Below are positions 61,996-64,000 of a stretch of DNA of 64,000 bases, one piece after another. The stretch is taken from positions 2,790,001 to 2,854,000 of the forward strand of contig NZ_AP025483.1 of the NCBI RefSeq assembly GCF_024347455.1. Direction: 5' to 3'. Position 1 is the first letter of the stretch. The number at the start of each line of letters is the position of its first letter. The position numbers were made by a program, and so were the translations under genes. This DNA is from Vibrio echinoideorum (GTDB taxonomy: Bacteria > Pseudomonadota > Gammaproteobacteria > Enterobacterales > Vibrionaceae). The notes beneath the pieces are model-generated. The model did not search any database. It was given only the letters and a program-made list of their open reading frames with translations, and had not been told where the DNA came from.

Positions 61996-62604
61996 ATGGT
62001 ACTAGTAGGTCGTCAAGCCCCTGATTTTACTGCAGCAGCTGTTCTAGGTAACGGCGAGATCGTTGATAACTTCAACTTCGCAGAATTCACTAAAGGTAAG
62101 AAAGCGGTAGTTTTCTTCTACCCACTAGACTTCACTTTCGTTTGTCCTTCAGAGCTAATCGCTTTCGACAACCGTCTAGAAGATTTCCAAGCTAAAGGCG
62201 TTGAAGTAATTGGTGTTTCTATCGATTCACAATTCTCTCACAACGCATGGCGTAACACTGCTATCGCTGATGGCGGTATCGGTCAAGTTAAATACCCTCT
62301 AATTGCTGACGTTAAGCACGAGATCTGCAAAGCATACGATGTTGAGCACCCAGAAGCAGGCGTTGCTTTCCGTGGTTCTTTCCTAATCGACGCTGACGGC
62401 CTTGTACGTCACCAAGTAGTTAACGATCTTCCACTAGGTCGTAACATCGACGAAATGCTACGCATGGTAGACGCACTAAACTTCCACGAGAAGAACGGTG
62501 AAGTTTGTCCTGCACAATGGGAAGAAGGCAAAGCAGGTATGGACGCATCACCAACAGGTGTTGCAGCGTTCCTATCTGAGCACGCTGACGACCTAAGCAA
62601 GTAA
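61996..62604 (+). CDS. Typical 2-Cys peroxiredoxin (AhpC/Prx1 type)
   Basis: A 202-residue peroxidase. The peroxidatic Cys50 is in FYPLDFTFVCPSEL and the resolving Cys171 in GEVCPAQWEEGK. GGIG is present at 93-96, but the C-terminal YF motif of peroxide-sensitive eukaryote-like enzymes is missing, so it should resist over-oxidation. Family knowledge: it reduces H2O2 and organic peroxides with thioredoxin or AhpF. Divergent from oxyR with AGGAG before the ATG, it is a likely OxyR target. It is codon-biased like a highly expressed gene. Confidence 0.93.
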   Translation: MVLVGRQAPDFTAAAVLGNGEIVDNFNFAEFTKGKKAVVFFYPLDFTFVCPSELIAFDNRLEDFQAKGVEVIGVSIDSQFSHNAWRNTAIADGGIGQVKYPLIADVKHEICKAYDVEHPEAGVAFRGSFLIDADGLVRHQVVNDLPLGRNIDEMLRMVDALNFHEKNGEVCPAQWEEGKAGMDASPTGVAAFLSEHADDLSK

Positions 62605-62906
62605 TTACCTCTTAAGCCCGAACTCAACACGGGTTAATGGTTGGAAGACTCTCTATAAAGAGAAATAAAGCATAAGCTAATAGCGCAAAGCGCACCGCCA
62701 ATCAGTTAAGAAGTAAAGTCCTATTAAAAGCCCGAAGTTAACGCTTCGGGCTTTTTGTTTTTACACGACCTCACCACTCCCCTACCTGAAAGTGAATTGG
62801 GGTAGCGACCAAGCAAAACTTTACCCCTATTTCCCTCTGCTAACACCTATTCAAAATCATACCTAGATTGCTATTATTTAGTCAGTATCTCTTTAAATGA
62901 GCAAAT
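62605..62906. other. Intergenic region between the peroxiredoxin gene and cutC
   Basis: This 302-base gap contains the peroxiredoxin terminator (listed) and the presumed cutC promoter region. Nothing else is recognised. Confidence 0.5.
62728..62757 (+). terminator. Terminator after the peroxiredoxin gene
   Basis: AAGCCCGAAG-TTAACG-CTTCGGGCTT stem followed by TTTG, 125 bases past the stop. Confidence 0.85.
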
Positions 62907-63653
62907 ATGATGAACATCGAAATTGAAGTCTGTATCGATAATTTAGAATCCCTACACAACGCACTGTCGGGTGGCGCAAATAGAATCGAGCTTTGCTCGT
63001 CATTAGCACTTGGCGGATTAACTCCTAGCTTCGGTATGATGAAGCAAGCGGCAAAAATTTCGTCCGTTCCTGTCTACGCGATGATACGACCAAGACAAGG
63101 TGACTTCATTTTCGACGATGATGACGTGATCTGTATGCTTGAAGATATTGAAGCTTGTTCAAGTGCTGGGTTGAATGGAGTGGTTCTGGGCGTATTAGCA
63201 CCGAACGGAAGTATTGATATGCCAAAAATGCTGCAACTGGCAGACAAGGCTCACTCGTTGAACTTAGGAATTACGTTTCACAGAGCCATTGATCAATGTA
63301 CCGATTACCAAGTTGCTTTAGAACAGGTCATAGCGCTCGGCTGTGAACGGATCCTAACGTCAGGGCTTGCTGCCAATGCAGAGCAAGGAATCCATGTATT
63401 AGCTGATATGGTCAAACAAGCCGATGGAAGAATCGATATCATGGCTGGGGCTGGCGTCAACGCAACAAATGCTAAGATTATTCGAAACAATACCCAAGTG
63501 CCTGCACTTCATCTTTCAGGTAAATCGACAAGACCGAGCCGAATGGAAAAGAGCTCTAGTGCTCAAATGGGTAACGATAACGTTGATGATTATCAAATCC
63601 CGGTAACTGATGCTAGAAAAATATCCGATATGAGAGCCGCCCTAGCTATTTAA
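62907..63653 (+). CDS. cutC: CutC family protein
   Basis: A 248-residue TIM-barrel protein with the CutC signatures [51 protein letters not shown] and [18 protein letters not shown]. Family knowledge: it was named for copper tolerance in E. coli, but the copper link is disputed and the true role is unclear. It is monocistronic. The start could be the first or second ATG of a tandem ATGATG pair; I take the first. Confidence 0.92.
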   Translation: MMNIEIEVCIDNLESLHNALSGGANRIELCSSLALGGLTPSFGMMKQAAKISSVPVYAMIRPRQGDFIFDDDDVICMLEDIEACSSAGLNGVVLGVLAPNGSIDMPKMLQLADKAHSLNLGITFHRAIDQCTDYQVALEQVIALGCERILTSGLAANAEQGIHVLADMVKQADGRIDIMAGAGVNATNAKIIRNNTQVPALHLSGKSTRPSRMEKSSSAQMGNDNVDDYQIPVTDARKISDMRAALAI

Positions 63654-63755
63654 GAGCAATAGCCATTAACAAAAATCTAAGATAACCTCACTGACTAATC
63701 TATCCCGCTAACGTATATTAGGTTTAATAGTGCAGTAAACTTTTCACGGATAGAT

Positions 63756-64000
63756 ATGGCTAAAGACTTATTCAGTACTCTTGATTTAAACCTGTTACGA
63801 ACATTCCTCATCGTTTATCAAGAAAAAAACACCAGAAAGGCTGCGGAGCGTTTATTCGTTTCTCAGCCTGCGGTTAGCCAAGCCCTACAAAAGCTAAGAC
63901 ACCACTTCAACGATGACCTTTTCGTAAAGGTTCATGGAGGATTGCAAGCTACCTCGTTCAGTGAGCAACTCATCAATGAGATAACACCTCACTTTGATGG
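63756..64000 (+). CDS. LysR-family transcriptional regulator (partial)
   Basis: The first 81 residues of a LysR-type regulator run off the right edge. The helix-turn-helix LNLLRTFLIVYQEKNTRKAAERLFVSQPAVSQALQKLRHHFNDDLF is complete and typical. The effector-binding domain is outside the window, so no target or ligand can be assigned. It lies 102 bases after cutC on the same strand, too far to be sure of cotranscription. Confidence 0.85.
   Translation, partial: MAKDLFSTLDLNLLRTFLIVYQEKNTRKAAERLFVSQPAVSQALQKLRHHFNDDLFVKVHGGLQATSFSEQLINEITPHFD

Overview
The window is a stretch of a gammaproteobacterial chromosome, almost certainly a marine Vibrio and possibly of the Splendidus group. The evidence is the gene order queA-tgt-yajC-secDF / suhB-trmJ-isc / ndk-rlmN-rodZ-ispG-hisS-yfgM-bamB-der / xseA / guaBA (the order I remember from Vibrio and, in part, E. 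coli), close protein similarity to the Vibrio and E. coli families, moderate-to-low GC, and dispersed Vibrio-type intergenic repeats. These assignments come from recalled family motifs, not from a database search. No tRNA, rRNA, CRISPR array, integrase or transposase gene was seen.

Left end (1-8.1 kb): an M15-type peptidase gene broken by a 7-base homopolymer, a DUF429 protein, a YeeE/YedE-type sulfur transporter, an unrecognised zinc-site protein, a PlsC-type acyltransferase, a beta-CASP metallo-beta-lactamase and a sodium:alanine symporter. Next (8.1-13 kb): an acetate-permease-like protein, a duplicated non-coding repeat, an NhaC-type antiporter and a secreted GH19 chitinase with two chitin-binding modules.

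Core and island (13-33.2 kb): guaB and guaA (with a MITE-like element between them) and divergent xseA. Then comes a 12-kb urea module read leftward, urtABCDE-ureDABCEJFG: a high-affinity urea ABC importer, a nickel urease, its accessory proteins and a HupE/UreJ nickel permease. Upstream of urtA there is a recognisable sigma-54 promoter and two NtrC-like sites, so the module looks like a nitrogen-limitation regulon. It sits between genes that are near neighbours in related genomes, which suggests insertion into an old syntenic block. yfgJ, a GAF-GGDEF protein and an AlaX-like editing protein follow.

Housekeeping block (33.3-57.8 kb): der, bamB, yfgM, hisS, ispG, rodZ, rlmN, ndk, pepB, the complete iscRSUA-hscBA-fdx-iscX iron-sulfur operon with two adjoining IscR-type operators, trmJ, divergent suhB, secF, secD, yajC, tgt and queA. 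Right end (58-64 kb): a CBS-pair protein, a methyl-accepting chemotaxis protein, the divergent oxyR / 2-Cys peroxiredoxin pair with a palindromic operator candidate, cutC, and the start of a LysR regulator cut by the window edge.

Most of the window is ordinary core genome. The points most worth a second look are the nitrogen-control region of the urea island, the island's position, the MITE inside guaBA, the 26-bp tandem repeats between ureC and ureE, the hairpin between urtA and urtB, the duplicated repeat at 8.9-9.3 kb, and the homopolymer frameshift at the left edge. I did not find a convincing new multi-gene system.
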